A stretch of 64,000 nucleotides of DNA. It comes from Methylophilus aquaticus (GTDB taxonomy: Bacteria; Pseudomonadota; Gammaproteobacteria; Burkholderiales; Methylophilaceae). The DNA lies in assembly GCF_030769565.1 (NCBI RefSeq), contig NZ_JAVCAP010000011.1, positions 58,570 through 122,569 on the forward strand. The letters are read 5' to 3'. This document shows, piece by piece, positions 8,423 to 17,710 of this stretch. Positions within the stretch are counted from its first letter, which is position 1. Every line of letters begins with the position of its first letter. The notes below the pieces were generated by a model. The model did no database searches. It worked only from the letters and a program-made list of their open reading frames with translations, and was not told the origin of the DNA. The position numbers and the translations under genes are program-made.

Positions 8423-10052
8423 GTACGGGGGTCGCCTCACGGCCACTTATCCAGGCTTGCAAGGCATCTGCCGGCATCGGCTTGGCGTACAGAAAACCCT
8501 GCACCAAATCACACCCCAGCGCCTTGAGAAAATCGGCCTGCGCTTCAGTCTCCACGCCTTCGGCGACAATCTGGTAATGCAGGCTTTTGCCAAGCGCGAC
8601 AATCGCGCGCGTGACGGCTTCCGAACGCTCCTGTCCTGGCAGCTCTCGGACAAAGGAGCGGTCAACCTTCAAATAATCCCCCGGGATATCGCGTAAATAG
8701 GCCAGACAGGAATAGCCGGTGCCAAAGTCATCAATCGCCAGCTTGATACCCATCTGCTTCAGTTTGAGCATGGTTTCGGCACCATGGCTGTCATTATGTA
8801 CAAATGCGCTTTCGGTGAGTTCAATCACCAGCCGCTCGGCGGACAATCCGGTTTCCTGCAATACTGTTGAGACAAAGGCAACAAAACCTGGCGATCTTAA
8901 CTGCAGGGGCGAAACGTTGACCGAGACTTTCAAATTCACCCGCCCGGGATCTGTCCAGCTCGCAGCCTGCATGCAGGCTGCACGTAGCACCCAAGCGCCC
9001 ATCGGGACAATCAAACCGGTGAGCTCAGCCACCCCGATAAACTTGACTGGCGACACTACGCCCAATTGTGGATGTTGCCAACGAATCAACGCTTCGACGC
9101 CCATCATTTCGCCGGATTGAAAGTTGATCTGCGGCTGAAACACCAGATAAAACTGCTGATGCGCAATTGCCGATTCAAGCTCGCTGGCAAACGCCAAGTC
9201 AGCCGGCGGCAGGACCTGCTCATGCACCACGCCTTTGCGGTAATAGGTAATCGTCAGGGTACAGACAATCACCACCAGAGAAACTGTAATCAATACTGGC
9301 GTCAGCTTGGGATCATGCTTGAACAAAACGCCTATGCCTCCCAACGCCACTGCACATAGTGACATAATCAATACACGCCAGCGCAGGTGACTGCCGGAGT
9401 CATCCATCAAGAACAAATAACTGATCGGTGTTTGCGACATCTGAATAGCCAGCAAGGCTATGGCGCTGAACAAGCCGCTGACACTTGCGAGCAGCGAAAC
9501 CTGTCCATAGGCCTGCGGAATCTGATAAAGCGAGGCCAGCAAGTCAGTGATCGGCATAAATATCGCAATACTGAGCAAGCATTGACTCCACATGGCACAA
9601 CGATAGCGATAAAAGATAAATGCAACCAGCACCAGCAAGGCCATTGATAACTCGGTTGCCATTTGGCCTGGTGATGATTTCAGGAATGCGCCGAATAAGG
9701 GAAAACTCCAGGTATGCGCAGACCTGCTTACAAAAGCAAACACGGCACCCAGAGGTAAAACCAGAGCCATGATTGACAGCAGATTGCGCATGCGACTGCT
9801 GCGCCAGATTTCAAGCATTACGCCTATACTCACTAGCATAAAGATCAGGTAAACCAAGGCTTGTGCAGACCATAGTCCCGCAGAGACATGAAAGGCCAGC
9901 GCCAAGCCAAACAGCGCGGCTGCAATACTGACGATGGCGAGCATCGGTGTCTGCGCCTGAATCGAGCGCAAAAAGCGATGGCGCATAAATTGCTGTTGCG
10001 TTGCGTACTCCGGTGACGTGATCGCCAACCAGTCAACGCTGGAATTTGACAT
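8397..10052 (-). CDS. Membrane EAL-domain c-di-GMP phosphodiesterase (paralogue 1)
   Basis: The 551-residue protein has roughly seven to eight hydrophobic segments in residues 35-270, then an EAL domain (about 285-535) without a GGDEF domain. All expected catalytic motifs are present: EALIR (320 onwards), NVSPLQLR, ELTESAF, IDDFGTGYSCL, YLKVDRSFV, AEGVET and QGFLYAKP. It should therefore hydrolyse c-di-GMP to pGpG at the inner membrane, with the N-terminal region perhaps sensing a signal. A GGGAG ribosome site precedes the ATG. It is 302 bases downstream of a close paralogue and probably arose by tandem duplication. Its stop lies inside the 3' end of the convergent TAXI gene. Confidence 0.88.
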   Translation of the reverse strand: MSNSSVDWLAITSPEYATQQQFMRHRFLRSIQAQTPMLAIVSIAAALFGLALAFHVSAGLWSAQALVYLIFMLVSIGVMLEIWRSSRMRNLLSIMALVLPLGAVFAFVSRSAHTWSFPLFGAFLKSSPGQMATELSMALLVLVAFIFYRYRCAMWSQCLLSIAIFMPITDLLASLYQIPQAYGQVSLLASVSGLFSAIALLAIQMSQTPISYLFLMDDSGSHLRWRVLIMSLCAVALGGIGVLFKHDPKLTPVLITVSLVVIVCTLTITYYRKGVVHEQVLPPADLAFASELESAIAHQQFYLVFQPQINFQSGEMMGVEALIRWQHPQLGVVSPVKFIGVAELTGLIVPMGAWVLRAACMQAASWTDPGRVNLKVSVNVSPLQLRSPGFVAFVSTVLQETGLSAERLVIELTESAFVHNDSHGAETMLKLKQMGIKLAIDDFGTGYSCLAYLRDIPGDYLKVDRSFVRELPGQERSEAVTRAIVALGKSLHYQIVAEGVETEAQADFLKALGCDLVQGFLYAKPMPADALQAWISGREATPVLIDQAFSA

Positions 10053-10354
10053 TATTTCGCTCTCCCAGTCCTTGTGAAATGATAAAACCCGGCTTCATGG
10101 CGAATTTTCACTCTATCCGCCCGCCCAGACTATTCATTTCACAAACAACGCAATATAAGTGGCGTTATTTATCAAGAAATAAGGATTACGTAATAGAAAT
10201 GCTATTTTTTATAGTGATGTTATATATGAGTTGCGGAAAAAACACCATATGAAAAAGACTTCTTTTGTGTGCTAAATATCAGGAAAAATAAAAATATGCG
10301 GCGCACAAATGGTGTGATGCATGCATCACACTATTTCTAGTATGGGCTAAGCGT
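10053..10354. other. 302-base gap between the two EAL genes
   Basis: No plausible gene is visible. The gap is A+T-rich and contains a perfect 20-base palindrome (10312-10331). It must hold the leader of the downstream EAL gene, which is read on the minus strand. Confidence 0.6.
10312..10331. promoter_or_regulatory. Perfect 20-base palindrome
   Basis: GTGTGATGCATGCATCACAC reads the same on both strands. It lies 23 bases beyond the stop of the upstream EAL gene and about 260 bases before the start of the downstream one. It has no loop or T-run, so a terminator is unlikely; a dimeric regulator site is more plausible. It resembles a CRP site with TGTGA and TCACA arms, but the arms are eight bases apart rather than six. 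Confidence 0.45.
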
Positions 10355-12001
10355 TTACATATCTGAGTGAGGGGAGGATGACCACAGCTGTAACGCGTCA
10401 GCTTCCATCGGTCTGGCAAACAGAAACCCCTGCGCAATATCACACCCAATACGTTGAAGAAAATCTGCTTGCGCCTGATTTTCAATCCCCTCGGCAATAA
10501 TGCGGTAATCCAGGCTTTTCCCCAAACTGACAATGGCCTGAATCACGGCTTCGGCTTTGTTATGGCCGGGCAACTCAAGCACAAATGAACGGTCCACTTT
10601 CAAGTAGTCGCCTGGAATATCTCGCAAATAGGACAAGCAGGAATAGCCTGTCCCAAAATCATCAATGGCCAGCTTGATGCCTGCACTTTTGAGGCTGCGC
10701 ATGATTCTGGCATTCTCTCCATCGTCCTGCACAAACGCACTCTCGGTCAACTCAACCACTAGCCTGTGCGGTGACAGCCCGGTTTCTGCCAGGATCCCTA
10801 AGATATCTTCTACCAGCGTCCCAGACTGTAATTGCAACGCCGACACATTGACAGAGATTTCAATCTGGCCAAGGACGGGGTGATCTCGCCACGCTGCTGC
10901 TTGTGCACAGGCGGTGCGCATCACCCATTTTCCCAACGGCACAATGAGCCCGGTTAATTCAGCAACACGAATAAACTCAACCGGCGAAATCATGCCTTTG
11001 GTGGGATGCTGCCAGCGGATTAGAGCCTCCACCCCTTTCAGACGACCAGTATTGAAATCTATTTGTGGCTGGTAAACCAGGTAAAACTGTTGGTTATCGA
11101 GCGCACTTTCAACCTGGCTGGCAAAATCCATATCGGTTGCTGGCAACACTTGTTCGCTGGTTTTTCCTTTACGGTAGTAAGTCACGGTCATGGTATAAAT
11201 AATCGCCAGCAGCGAAACCACGACAACCAGTGGAATTGCGCGCATGTTATTGCCAAACTCCACCCCTGCCCTGGCGAGCATAATGGCGCACAAACTCAGC
11301 AACAGAATACTTGACCTTATTTGTTTACCCGTATCATCCATCAGCAACAAGTAGCTCATGGGCGGATGCGAGGCGTGCTTGGCGAGCAGGCCAAATGCGC
11401 ACAAGATGCCACTCAATGTGGTGAGCGGCGACATTACGCCATAGGGGTTGGAAATACCACAAAGCACCCCCAGCAAAGGGATGAGCGGGATCATCACTGC
11501 AATACACAGCAATGCCTGGCTTACTGCCAGATAGTGATGGCGCTGAAACAAATAGGAAACCGCAATCAAACAGGCCAGAAAACCGCCGGCCATAAACTCC
11601 TGGGTACGTGACGCGTAATACAACTGCTGATTGTTGGCATTGTGCAAAAGATTGGCTGTGTCGTTAAAGTCTGCCGCATACGGCGTAAGCTGTACAACAA
11701 ACAGGCTGATTGTGACCAGCGACAAGGTCAGCATGGCAAGATTGGTGCGGCCATTTTCAAGCAACAGGTTATAGCTCACCAGGATAAAAGTGAGATAAGT
11801 GAGCAACTGCGCGAGCCAGACGTTATTGTCCACATCCAGCAGATAATGCGGAAAGCCCAGCAATCCGCTTACCATGCTGGCCATGGCTAGAAAATGCGTA
11901 TTGTCTTGTACTTTTCGTACAAGACGGTGACGCATGAACTGTCGTTGCGCAACAGTTTCTGTAGTGTGAGCAGGCGTTACGCCAACTCCGGTTTGATTCA
12001 T
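10355..12001 (-). CDS. Membrane EAL-domain c-di-GMP phosphodiesterase (paralogue 2)
   Basis: This paralogue of the neighbouring gene has the same plan: a polytopic membrane region, then an EAL domain with EALIRWQ, NVSALQLQ, ELTESAF, IDDFGTGYSC, YLKVDRSFV, AEGIEN and QGFLFARP, all consistent with an active c-di-GMP phosphodiesterase. I start it at the ATG at 12001 (548 residues) rather than the more distal ATG at 12091. That start has an AAAGGG ribosome site and lines up with the start of the paralogue, both leading to a shared QRQFMRHR/QQQFMRHR segment. The N-terminal sensory region has diverged more than the EAL domain, suggesting different input signals. Confidence 0.87.
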   Translation of the reverse strand: MNQTGVGVTPAHTTETVAQRQFMRHRLVRKVQDNTHFLAMASMVSGLLGFPHYLLDVDNNVWLAQLLTYLTFILVSYNLLLENGRTNLAMLTLSLVTISLFVVQLTPYAADFNDTANLLHNANNQQLYYASRTQEFMAGGFLACLIAVSYLFQRHHYLAVSQALLCIAVMIPLIPLLGVLCGISNPYGVMSPLTTLSGILCAFGLLAKHASHPPMSYLLLMDDTGKQIRSSILLLSLCAIMLARAGVEFGNNMRAIPLVVVVSLLAIIYTMTVTYYRKGKTSEQVLPATDMDFASQVESALDNQQFYLVYQPQIDFNTGRLKGVEALIRWQHPTKGMISPVEFIRVAELTGLIVPLGKWVMRTACAQAAAWRDHPVLGQIEISVNVSALQLQSGTLVEDILGILAETGLSPHRLVVELTESAFVQDDGENARIMRSLKSAGIKLAIDDFGTGYSCLSYLRDIPGDYLKVDRSFVLELPGHNKAEAVIQAIVSLGKSLDYRIIAEGIENQAQADFLQRIGCDIAQGFLFARPMEADALQLWSSSPHSDM

Positions 12002-12199
12002 TGTTTTACCCTTTAACCCAACCAATGTCATATTTTGCACATGGTGCACAAAACATTTCTGAGTGATGTCATTTAATCCTAAAACAGACAAATACCATCA
12101 GGGGAACAGCAAGGGAAAACAATGTTAATTAAGTGACCTTCATCCCAACAGTAAGTATTCAAACGCAAAGTTCGTCTAACAAAGTGCTTGAAGTTTTTA

Positions 12200-12232
12200 C
12201 AAAAAAAAGCCTGCATCCAGATGCAGGCTTTT
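12200..12232 (-). terminator. Rho-independent terminator after pstS
   Basis: A ten-base perfect stem, AAGCCTGCAT with ATGCAGGCTT, closes a CCAG loop. On the minus strand it is followed by a run of eight T residues, placing it 55 bases beyond the pstS stop. The plus-strand side has only a short T run. Confidence 0.85.
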
Positions 12233-12286
12233 ACAGGCTGGTATAACAGTTAATTTTGAAAAAAGTAAAGCCTAAACATTAAATAT

Positions 12287-13273
12287 TTATTTAATTCTGG
12301 ATAATAAATCTGTAATCTTGATACCAATTTCTGAGCCACCATTAAAGCCAGTACCAGGTTTCATTGATTTGAAATGCGTTTTGACTGCTTCATAATCTGC
12401 TTTCGGCAATGGCACATACTTTACCTCTTTAACAAGTTTGGGTGCATTATCAAGATAGAAATTGACGAACGCTTTAACTTCTGGCTTAAATGCAGCAGAT
12501 GTTGCATTGACGTAGATAAAAATCGGGCGAGACAATGGTTGATAAGACCCATCCATTACAGAAGCTTCTGATGGCAATACTGGCTTGGCACTATCGTTAG
12601 CGAGAATTGGCACTGCTTTTAACTTATCTGTATTTTCCAGATAATAAGCCATACCAAAATAACCTAATCCGCCATGGTTACCAGCAACGCCTTGCACCAG
12701 CACATTATCATCCTCAGAAGGCGTATAATCACTTCGACTAGCCTTTGATTTACCGTTTACAGCTTCTGTAAAGTAATCAAAAGTTCCAGACGCAGTACCT
12801 GGTCCAAAAAGATTGATAGCTTTCTCGGGAAAAGCACTGTTTACTTGCTTCCAGTTCTTCACCTTTGAGTTTGGCTCCCATATTTTCTTCAATTCTGAAA
12901 TAGTCAGCTGTTTTACCCAATCGTTCTTGCTATTAACCACCACAGTGAGGGCATCATAAGCAATTGGCAACTCAATAAACTGTACTCCGGTCTCTTTACA
13001 CAAATCAATTTCCTTCTGCGTAATTGGCCGCGAAGCATCAGAAATATCAATTTCTCCACGGCAGAATTTTTTAAATCCGCCGCCAGTTCCAGACTCTCCA
13101 ACAGTCACTTTGGTACTGGTCGTGTTTTGAAACTCTTCAGCAACAGCCTCTGTGATCGGGTAAACGGTGCTTGAACCATCAATCTTGATGACCTTATCAG
13201 CAGCAGCACTGTAACTAAATACAGATATACCCATTGCAGCTGCAGAAGTGATGACTATCAATCTGTTTTTCAT
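12287..13273 (-). CDS. pstS: Periplasmic phosphate-binding protein PstS
   Basis: The protein binds inorganic phosphate for high-affinity uptake. After a signal peptide (MKNRLIVITSAAAM to SAAADK), the mature part carries DGSSTVYPITEAVAEEF, GESGTGGGFKKFCRGEIDISDASRPI-type segments and GPGTASGTFDYFTEAV, the three phosphate-contact regions of the family. The ATG at 13273 (328 residues) is chosen over an in-frame start 24 bases upstream because GGAG lies seven bases before it and the signal peptide then begins normally. It follows a phosphate porin gene by 65 bases and probably shares its PHO-box promoter. No pstCAB genes are nearby. Confidence 0.9.
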   Translation of the reverse strand: MKNRLIVITSAAAMGISVFSYSAAADKVIKIDGSSTVYPITEAVAEEFQNTTSTKVTVGESGTGGGFKKFCRGEIDISDASRPITQKEIDLCKETGVQFIELPIAYDALTVVVNSKNDWVKQLTISELKKIWEPNSKVKNWKQVNSAFPEKAINLFGPGTASGTFDYFTEAVNGKSKASRSDYTPSEDDNVLVQGVAGNHGGLGYFGMAYYLENTDKLKAVPILANDSAKPVLPSEASVMDGSYQPLSRPIFIYVNATSAAFKPEVKAFVNFYLDNAPKLVKEVKYVPLPKADYEAVKTHFKSMKPGTGFNGGSEIGIKITDLLSRIK

Positions 13274-13338
13274 CCAATTTCTCCATAGTTTCAGCAAAAG
13301 ACGCTAACTAAATTAGCATATTGCGCCGCTTAATTTGT

Positions 13339-14730
13339 TTAGAATGCCCATTGAGTTCTGACAGTGTAGACATCAATATCATCAGCATAAGAACCGTTTG
13401 CATTTTTCAATGCACCACCATCAAGATCAAAGGCTCTTGTGTAACCCGCCAAGACTCTAATGTCATCGTTCAAATACCAGTTTAAAGACACTGACAATCT
13501 TTTTGCCTCGCCACCAGTGACGTTAGCGTCTTCAAGATCAATACCGTCGTAACGCGCTGCCAGTTCCCATGCACCCCATTTACCATTTCTCCAGTCAAAA
13601 GTATTTTTTGGAGACAGTCGTTTAAACTCGCCATCAGAGCCTTTGTAAGTTCTTGACTCTCCGGTTAAAGTCCATCCAATTTGTGCATACCATGCACTGA
13701 AGTCTACATTTTGGTTTGTTTTTCTGGAAACGTTTGATTGGGCAATTTCACTTTGAAATGAGAGAGGACCATACATACCTGCAAATTCAACAATCGCTGT
13801 TTTTACATCATCAAAATCAGTCAAGTTAGCGTCAACGAGCCTGAGCCCCGACATATTGGTTGTAGTGTAGCTGAAACGAGGCGCCTTACTGTTTGCGCTG
13901 CTTGCGGCAAGATCGCTTGCTTTTCTGTAGCCGTAGTTCAGACCTAAATGTAATACCTTATCTTTTTCCAGAATGGGCGCCCATGTGCCACGAATACCAA
14001 AACCTTTACCCTCATCATTGTTAGTATTGTTTGCACTGCTACCCATTGAGTCTCCATAAATACCTGACTGAACGTTCCAATTTTCACCAAACCCCTTCAG
14101 GTTTGCACCTATGGCACGGTCAAAAAACGGTACAGTCAATGCACTTACCAGTGAACGTTCTGTGAACATGATATCGTTAGAGCTTTCCTGAATTTCCATA
14201 CTCATGGCATGTTTCTGATGCCCGACGGTGAACTCTAAAGGAGAGTCAAACCCGTGATAAACCAAGAACAAGTCTTTAATTGAAACTGCATCGTTAGCAA
14301 AATCCGACTCAATCATGTAATCAAAATCTTTGTAAACAGTACCACTCAAGGCGATACGACCACGACGAATTTGTGTACCATTGATTGGTTGCTGGCTTGC
14401 AGCTAGACCCTCTTGACCGTCATGTTCAGTATAGTCAGCATGCATACGACCACCCAATTTAATGCTAAAGTCACCATCAGCACCTTTAACAACTAAGCCT
14501 TTTTTACCTACTTCAAGTGTTGGGTTACTTTTGGCTTTCTTTTCAGCCATTTGCCTCTCGCCACCGTGCCCTTTTAAAATTAATGAGCCTTCTTCTTCAG
14601 TAAGTACGCCTTTTGCAATCAAAGCATTCACGATATCGTCCGTTGAGTCAGCAAAAGCACTAAATGAACCTAATGCAACAAGACTTCCAAACACGACTGT
14701 CGTTACTACACGATTAAGTTTTAAATTCAT
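13339..14730 (-). CDS. Phosphate/polyphosphate-selective porin (OprP/OprO type)
   Basis: This outer-membrane beta-barrel protein admits phosphate or polyphosphate under phosphate limitation. It has a signal peptide ending at FSAFA, a short helical or coiled segment after it, then long alternating beta-strand sequence ending in an aromatic C terminus (RTQWAF) needed for barrel insertion. The IKLGGRMHADYTEHDGQ and RRGRIALSGTVYKDFDYMIE segments are typical of OprP/OprO. The ATG at 14730 (463 residues) is preceded by AGGGA. A PHO box lies 58-75 bases upstream, and pstS follows on the same strand. OprP versus OprO preference cannot be decided. Confidence 0.88.
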   Translation of the reverse strand: MNLKLNRVVTTVVFGSLVALGSFSAFADSTDDIVNALIAKGVLTEEEGSLILKGHGGERQMAEKKAKSNPTLEVGKKGLVVKGADGDFSIKLGGRMHADYTEHDGQEGLAASQQPINGTQIRRGRIALSGTVYKDFDYMIESDFANDAVSIKDLFLVYHGFDSPLEFTVGHQKHAMSMEIQESSNDIMFTERSLVSALTVPFFDRAIGANLKGFGENWNVQSGIYGDSMGSSANNTNNDEGKGFGIRGTWAPILEKDKVLHLGLNYGYRKASDLAASSANSKAPRFSYTTTNMSGLRLVDANLTDFDDVKTAIVEFAGMYGPLSFQSEIAQSNVSRKTNQNVDFSAWYAQIGWTLTGESRTYKGSDGEFKRLSPKNTFDWRNGKWGAWELAARYDGIDLEDANVTGGEAKRLSVSLNWYLNDDIRVLAGYTRAFDLDGGALKNANGSYADDIDVYTVRTQWAF

Positions 14731-14787
14731 ATTTTTTCCCTGTTTTAAATATTTATCTAAACAACGGGACGTATTTTGAAGAGTCAA

Positions 14788-14805
14788 TATGACAATTTGA
14801 TGACA
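14788..14805 (-). promoter_or_regulatory. PHO box (PhoB-binding site) of the porin-pstS unit
   Basis: On the minus strand two seven-base direct repeats, TGTCATC and TGTCATA, are separated by the four bases AAAT. This is the 7-4-7 spacing and sequence of the PhoB consensus. The site ends 58 bases upstream of the porin ATG, where it would replace a -35 element. It strongly suggests induction by phosphate starvation. Confidence 0.8.
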
Positions 14806-14850
14806 TAAATGCGTATGGAACTAGTAAACACATCTAGTCCGCTGTCATGC

Positions 14851-14886
14851 AATAAAAAAGCCACCTTTCAGGGTGGCTTTTTTATT
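14851..14886 (-). terminator. Rho-independent terminator after lysS
   Basis: A stem of AAAAAAGCCACC with GGTGGCTTTTTT around a six-base loop lies 20-50 bases beyond the lysS stop. The flanking A and T runs make it able to work in both directions. Confidence 0.88.
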
Positions 14887-14902
14887 GGAAAGCAGAGTTT
14901 TC

Positions 14903-16456
14903 TTACTGTTCTGAACGCATATGCGGAAACAGAATGACATCACGAATACTCGGGCTATCGGTAATCAACATCACCAGACGGTCAATACCAATGCCACATC
15001 CACCGGTGGGCGGCATACCGTATTCCAGGGCACGGATAAAGTCCGCATCATAAAACATGGCTTCCTGATCGCCAGCTTCTTTGGCTTTCATTTGCGCATG
15101 AAAACGCGCGGCCTGGTCTTCTGCATCATTCAGTTCGCTAAAGCCATTGGCAATTTCACGACCCGTGATAAACAGCTCAAAACGCTCGGTGATTTCTGGC
15201 TGGGTATCTGAAGCTCTCGCCAGCGGCGAGACCTCCACCGGGTAATCAATGATATAAGTGGGTTGCCATAACTGGCTCTCGGCTGTTTCTTCAAACAGCG
15301 AAAGCTGCAACGCGCCCAAACCAGCATGATCAAAAGCCTTAACGCCAAACTTGAGCAACTCTTTGCGTACAAACTCTGCATCATTGAGTTGCTCCAGACT
15401 ATATTGCGGCGCATACTTTTGGATAGCGCCAACAATGGTCAGGCGCTCAAATGGCTTGCTTAAATCGACCTCTTTACCGGCATAACTTAATACAGCCGTG
15501 CCTTTGGCGGCAATGGCTGCTGCGCGGATACATTGTTCAGTAAAGTCCATCAACCATTGGTAGTCGGTATAGGCCGCATAAAACTCCATCATGGTGAACT
15601 CAGGATTATGGCGTACGCTCAAGCCTTCGTTACGAAAGTTGCGGTTGATTTCAAATACACGCTCAAAACCACCCACAATCAGGCGCTTGAGATACAACTC
15701 TGGCGCAATACGCATGAACATTTGCATATCCAGCGCATTGTGGTGGGTGATAAATGGCTTGGCCGAAGCGCCCCCGGGAATCGGGTGCAACATCGGGGTT
15801 TCCACTTCAAGAAACTCGTTCTGGTTCATGAACTGACGGATGGCAGTGACCACTTGTGAACGCGCACGGAAAGTGGCGCGTGTTTCATCCGAGGTAATCA
15901 GGTCGACATAACGCTGACGGTATTTGATTTCCTGATCTTGCAGACCATGAAATTTTTCTGGTAACGGACGCAGTGATTTGGTCAGTAAACGTAACTCAGT
16001 GACATGGACGGAAAGCTCACCGGTACGGGTCTTAAACAAGCGGCCACGTGCTCCCACAATATCGCCCATATCCCAATGTTTGAAGCTCTCGTACAGCGCC
16101 TCACCAATTTCATCACGCGCAATATAAAGCTGAATGCGGCCTGTGCTGTCCTGGATGGTGGCAAAACTGGCTTTGCCCATCACGCGTTTAAGCATCATGC
16201 GACCAGCCACTACTGCCGGGATTTCCTGTGGATCCAGCGTTTCCTTATCAGCCTCGGCGTAGCGCGCCTGCAGGTCAGCCGCTTTATGCTCCGGTTTAAA
16301 ATCATTGGGAAAAACAGGCGTGTTGCTGGATTGCGCATGTTCACGCAGATGGCGCAGCTTTTCGCGACGCTCGGCAATCACATGATTTTCGTCCAGATGG
16401 GGTTCACCTGCGGTGGATTCGACTTGCGGCTGAGAGTTGGATGATTGTGCTGTCAT
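14903..16456 (-). CDS. lysS: Lysyl-tRNA synthetase, class II
   Basis: The enzyme charges tRNA-Lys with lysine. The 517-residue protein has an N-terminal extension, an OB-fold anticodon-binding domain (about 80-185, with [19 protein letters not shown]) and a class II catalytic domain. Motif 1 is seen at [16 protein letters not shown], motif 2 at [20 protein letters not shown] and motif 3 at [15 protein letters not shown] near the C terminus. Length fits bacterial LysS. It is separated from the two-component genes by 76 bases and ends at a strong terminator. Confidence 0.96.
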   Translation of the reverse strand: MTAQSSNSQPQVESTAGEPHLDENHVIAERREKLRHLREHAQSSNTPVFPNDFKPEHKAADLQARYAEADKETLDPQEIPAVVAGRMMLKRVMGKASFATIQDSTGRIQLYIARDEIGEALYESFKHWDMGDIVGARGRLFKTRTGELSVHVTELRLLTKSLRPLPEKFHGLQDQEIKYRQRYVDLITSDETRATFRARSQVVTAIRQFMNQNEFLEVETPMLHPIPGGASAKPFITHHNALDMQMFMRIAPELYLKRLIVGGFERVFEINRNFRNEGLSVRHNPEFTMMEFYAAYTDYQWLMDFTEQCIRAAAIAAKGTAVLSYAGKEVDLSKPFERLTIVGAIQKYAPQYSLEQLNDAEFVRKELLKFGVKAFDHAGLGALQLSLFEETAESQLWQPTYIIDYPVEVSPLARASDTQPEITERFELFITGREIANGFSELNDAEDQAARFHAQMKAKEAGDQEAMFYDADFIRALEYGMPPTGGCGIGIDRLVMLITDSPSIRDVILFPHMRSEQ

Positions 16457-16532
16457 GATGGATCAGACTGTTTAAAACCATCTATTTTAACACTGTTACC
16501 CCTAATTTCCGAGGAGTTGCAAAGTCTGGCGC

Positions 16533-17690
16533 TTAAGCAACCAGTTTACTTTCCACCGGCAAGTGAATACGCAACATAAAACCGGCAGGATTGAGATTCG
16601 CAGCTCTCACAAAACCACCGTGCGCCTCTACAATATGTTTGGTAATGGCGAGTCCAATGCCATGCCCTTCAATTTGCGTGGTTTCGCGCCCGCGTACAAA
16701 AGGTTTGAATATTTGCAGAAGCTCCTGTTGCGCCACACCGCGTCCCTGATCCTGCACCTCAACCACCACTTCCCCGGTCCTGACGCTGAGTTGCAACTCA
16801 ACGGTTACCTCACCCTCAGGCGGCCCATACTTGACAGCATTTCGAATCACATTTTCAATGGCTCGATGCAGCAATTCCAAATGTCCGGACAATATCACCT
16901 GCGTCTGGGGTAAGACTAGTTGTATCCTCGCATCCTGACGCTCAAACTGCACGTCACTGATAATACTTTTAAGCAAAGTCACCATATCCACCTCAGTTCG
17001 CCGCAGCCTTTGCATGCCTGACTCCAGCCTGAAAATCTCCAGCAACTCGGCAATCATCTTTTCCATACGAATGGCTTCCAACTCAACGCGCTGCATGCAG
17101 TCTTGCATTTTTTTCGGGTTCTGCATGACCAGTCCGACAGCCATCTGTATGCGGGCCAGTGGAGAGCGCAACTCATGCGACACATGATGCAGCATATTAG
17201 ACTGGCTTTTAATCATATTATTAAGCCGTGTCGCCATCAGGTCAAAAGCTTCGCCCAAATCGGAGAATTCATCGTGACTGGCGCCGATTCTGGGACTTAC
17301 GCGGGTCTGTAAATCACCATCTGCGGCTCGTTTCAAATGCTCAAGCAAAAGCTTGATCGGATGAGAGATAGACCAAGCCAGTACGCCGGCAAAAATCAGG
17401 CTGGATATAATGCAAAAAACAAGGGCAGTGAGCGGAAAGGTGAGCAATAACCGCATGTAGTTAAGCTCATTGCTTCCTGCTGATACATTGACAGTTGGCA
17501 GCTTGGGTGTGGTCTCAGACGAGAGTGGAACTTGGGCGTCCGATTTTGAAGGACTATGCGCAGTCGAGTAAGTAAATCCCGGAGAGTTCTGACGGATTTC
17601 CCATTGCACAATATTACCGACAGTAATGACAGTAGAAATTAGCGCCAAAAAAAGTGCTGCAAAAACCTTCCAAAACAGGCGCCCCATCAC
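16533..17690 (-). CDS. Sensor histidine kinase (CpxA-like)
   Basis: The 385-residue kinase has two membrane helices (about 8-28 and 85-107) flanking a short periplasmic loop of roughly 55 residues, then HAMP, a HisKA segment with the phosphoacceptor in VSHELRSP (His172), and a HATPase domain with N (IENVIRNAVKYGP), G1 (VQDQGRGV) and G2 (GHGIGLAI) boxes. It should phosphorylate the regulator encoded 20 bases upstream. Architecture resembles CpxA of envelope-stress control, but the small sensing loop gives no direct clue to the signal. I do not call it PhoR despite the nearby PHO box. Confidence 0.88.
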   Translation of the reverse strand: MMGRLFWKVFAALFLALISTVITVGNIVQWEIRQNSPGFTYSTAHSPSKSDAQVPLSSETTPKLPTVNVSAGSNELNYMRLLLTFPLTALVFCIISSLIFAGVLAWSISHPIKLLLEHLKRAADGDLQTRVSPRIGASHDEFSDLGEAFDLMATRLNNMIKSQSNMLHHVSHELRSPLARIQMAVGLVMQNPKKMQDCMQRVELEAIRMEKMIAELLEIFRLESGMQRLRRTEVDMVTLLKSIISDVQFERQDARIQLVLPQTQVILSGHLELLHRAIENVIRNAVKYGPPEGEVTVELQLSVRTGEVVVEVQDQGRGVAQQELLQIFKPFVRGRETTQIEGHGIGLAITKHIVEAHGGFVRAANLNPAGFMLRIHLPVESKLVA

Positions 17691-17710
17691 ACACCATCAC
17701 CGTTCAGTCA

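Noticed and set aside
10312..10331. Palindrome as a terminator of the upstream EAL gene
   Set aside because: There is no loop and no T run on either strand.
10355..12091. Longer start for the second EAL protein at 12091
   Set aside because: The ATG at 12001 has a ribosome site and aligns with the start of its paralogue; the 30 extra residues have no counterpart.
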